Shown here: one piece after another, positions 62,268 to 64,000 of the stretch
How the letters are laid out: the number at the start of each line of letters is the position of its first letter
Numbering within the stretch: position 1 is the stretch's first letter
From: Mucilaginibacter aquatilis
Lineage (GTDB): Bacteria; Bacteroidota; Bacteroidia; Sphingobacteriales; Sphingobacteriaceae
DNA length: 64,000 nt
Assembly (NCBI RefSeq): GCF_009755275.1
Contig: NZ_WQLA01000002.1
Coordinates: forward strand, 62,001 to 126,000
Reading direction: 5' to 3'
Notes under the pieces: generated by a model
The model's input: only the letters and a program-made list of their open reading frames with translations
Databases searched by the model: none
What the model was told of the DNA's origin: nothing
Position numbers and translations under genes: made by a program

Positions 62268-63983
62268 TTGACACGTCATACACCTCATTTAAAAATAGCA
62301 ATATTGGGCGGCGGACCAAGTGCATTGTTCATTTACAAGCGACTAGTCGAATCAGGCAGAAGCAATATAGAAATTGACATTTTTGAAAAAGGTGGCCGGT
62401 TAGGTGCGGGCATGCCTTACAGTGCCGATGGCGCTAATGATGAACATATAACAAACGTATCAGGCAATGAAATACCTGATATTGTTACACTCGTTGCCGA
62501 GTGGATATGCACTGTACCTAAAGATACGCTCGACAAATTTCGTATTGACCCAAAGCAGTTTAACGAGTATAAAACCCTACCACGCCTATTATTCGGGCAG
62601 TATTTGGGCGATCAGTTTAAGCTGCTGCAACAACAAGCTAAAGAGGCCGGCATAGTAACCAATGTTCACTTTAACTGCACAGTAACCGACGTAGCAGATA
62701 ACACTGCAAATGAAAAAGTAACAGTAACCTTGAATGGGGATAGCGGTGCTGAGTTTGATAGAGTAATTATTTGCACCGGGCATTTGTGGCCTAAAAAACA
62801 TGAAGGTAAAATTGAGGGCTATTATGATTCGCCTTATCCCCCATCAAAATTAACTTTTAAGGCTAATCATCCGGTAGCGGTTCGCGGGTCATCATTAACT
62901 GCAATTGATGCTATACGCACATTAGGCCGATATAACGGAACCTTTAATAAAGATGAGCGTGGCAAAGTTGTGTATAAGGTTAAAGCCGACTCGCCCGACT
63001 TTAAAATTCAAATGCACTCGCGCAACGGTTTGTTACCTGCCTTACGCTTTCACCTGGAAGATTCTCATCTGGGTAAAGACACCATACTTACTGCAGATGA
63101 AATTGCAGCTGTAAGAGCAGAAAACGACGGTTTCCTGCCGTTAGATTATGTTTTTGACAAAAACTTTAAGGCCGGCGTACAACAAAATGATCCGGCTTAT
63201 TATGAAGAAATTAAAGACCTCTCTATTGAAGGGTTTGTAGGCAAGGTTATGGAGCTACGTGAACGGGTTGATGCTTTTAAGTTGCTTGCAGCCGAATACA
63301 CCGAAGCAGACAGATCGATTAAGCGTCGCGAATCTATTTACTGGAAAGAAATGCTCGGCGTTTTAAGCTTTGCAATGAACTATCCGGCCAAATACTTCTC
63401 AGCAGAAGACATGCTTCGTCTAAAACGTGAATTAATGCCTTTAATATCTGTCGTAATTGCTTACGTACCTCAAAGCTCAGCTGCAGAAATGCTTGCCATG
63501 CACCAGGCCGGGCACCTCGATATAGTGTCGGTTGGTGATGACAGTAAGGTTGAAGCATTAGATACAGGTGGCATCATTTATCACTATACTGATGAACAGG
63601 GTGAGCATCATGAACACTATCAAACATTTGTTGATTGTATTGGTCAGCCCCATTTGTCGTTTGATGAATTGCCCTTTAAAGGACTGGTAGATGGCAAAAC
63701 AGTTAGCAGAGCTAAACTATACTTTAGAGATCAGCAGCAAGGAAAGCAAGAGCAGGAAAAACAAGGTGACCAGGTTGGTGTGGACAGGGATGGGCGGTAT
63801 TACCTAACCGTTCCGGGTATTACCATTAATGATAGCTTTCAGGCTGTTGACGAGTACAACGCACTCAACGAGCGTATATACGTAATGGCCGTGCCATTTA
63901 TTGGCGGTTACAACCCTGATTATTCGGGTTTGGACTTTGGCGAGGCCGCATCAGTAGCAATTGTAAAAACACTATTGGCATAA
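62268..63983 (+). CDS. FAD/NAD(P)-binding protein
   Basis: A 571-residue flavoprotein with an N-terminal Rossmann fold (KIAILGGGPSALFIYKRL, residues 9-26) and a second region VIICTGHLWPKKH that is the FAD/NAD(P)-binding core of the PF13454-type family. The substrate is unknown. The start is TTG 62268: the dinucleotide motif begins at residue 9 and no nearby in-frame ATG exists. Near the right edge of the window but complete. Confidence 0.82.
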   Translation: MTRHTPHLKIAILGGGPSALFIYKRLVESGRSNIEIDIFEKGGRLGAGMPYSADGANDEHITNVSGNEIPDIVTLVAEWICTVPKDTLDKFRIDPKQFNEYKTLPRLLFGQYLGDQFKLLQQQAKEAGIVTNVHFNCTVTDVADNTANEKVTVTLNGDSGAEFDRVIICTGHLWPKKHEGKIEGYYDSPYPPSKLTFKANHPVAVRGSSLTAIDAIRTLGRYNGTFNKDERGKVVYKVKADSPDFKIQMHSRNGLLPALRFHLEDSHLGKDTILTADEIAAVRAENDGFLPLDYVFDKNFKAGVQQNDPAYYEEIKDLSIEGFVGKVMELRERVDAFKLLAAEYTEADRSIKRRESIYWKEMLGVLSFAMNYPAKYFSAEDMLRLKRELMPLISVVIAYVPQSSAAEMLAMHQAGHLDIVSVGDDSKVEALDTGGIIYHYTDEQGEHHEHYQTFVDCIGQPHLSFDELPFKGLVDGKTVSRAKLYFRDQQQGKQEQEKQGDQVGVDRDGRYYLTVPGITINDSFQAVDEYNALNERIYVMAVPFIGGYNPDYSGLDFGEAASVAIVKTLLA

Positions 63984-64000
63984 TTACTGTTAACTAATAA

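Overview
The window looks like a chromosomal segment from a member of the Bacteroidota, most likely a Sphingobacteriaceae species (Mucilaginibacter/Pedobacter-like). Supporting signs are BT_3928/DoxX, DUF2339+DUF3999, the COX24-like 29-residue protein, RagB-style lipoproteins with a 'C' close to the N terminus, almost no Shine-Dalgarno sequences, TAnnTTTG -7 promoter boxes, and family-typical palindromic intergenic repeats (CCCCCTTCAGGGGG and TGTCATCTCGA...). No phage or conjugative element is visible. Most of the window is housekeeping DNA; the accessory interest is concentrated at 52.7-61.5 kb.

Layout. 0-3.5 kb: a tellurite/stress cluster (two TerD proteins, TelA, an unknown helical protein). 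3.6-11.2 kb: folP, DUF1599, DoxX-like protein, an ABC permease, shikimate kinase, DUF1835, an M14 peptidase and a rhomboid. 11.3-19.2 kb: nitroreductase, degenerate receiver, pgpA, HAD, MarR, surface proteins and a Crp/Fnr regulator. 19.4-25 kb: fumC, a lipoprotein, S1/P1 nuclease, LMW-PTP, M20 peptidase and rsgA. 25-34.6 kb: a PaaE-like reductase, quinone oxidoreductase, radA, RNase G, a tiny mS38/COX24-like protein, a TPR protein, HU, mutY, ssb and an aldo/keto reductase. 35-45 kb: an Anbu proteasome-like protease translationally coupled to a transglutaminase, a TPR protein, a hybrid histidine kinase operon, CoA-binding/DinB genes and a DUF2339-DUF3999 membrane pair. 45-52.8 kb: an ATL protein, trmB, hisS, the NHEJ pair ligD-ku, prfA and tRNA-Asp. 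62.3-64 kb: an FAD/NAD(P)-binding protein.

The most notable system lies at 52.98-61.55 kb. A Ro60-like TROVE/vWA protein gene is followed on the same strand by six almost back-to-back RNA units (52984-53710). Each unit is closed by complementary ends and carries related motifs (GRUGYCGUA..., UUACUUCGC, GUUGC). Four of them hold a T-arm, and one contains a complete circularly permuted tRNA mimic whose acceptor stem is closed by a UUAG loop. I interpret this as a tandem Y-RNA (YrlA-like) array. An RtcB RNA ligase and a divergent WYL regulator lie 3.5 kb away. The rtcB/WYL intergenic region and the TROVE promoter carry the same 23-bp operator at the same distance from the putative -7 box, so the pieces appear to form one RNA-repair regulon. 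Between them sits an A+T-rich block with a Panacea-type toxin-antitoxin pair and a HEPN-like protein gene directly downstream of rtcB.

A second theme is a family of small palindromic repeats. One copy has inserted in frame into radA, another supplies the N terminus of the DoxX-like protein, and a third supplies the C terminus and stop codon of the DUF1599 protein.
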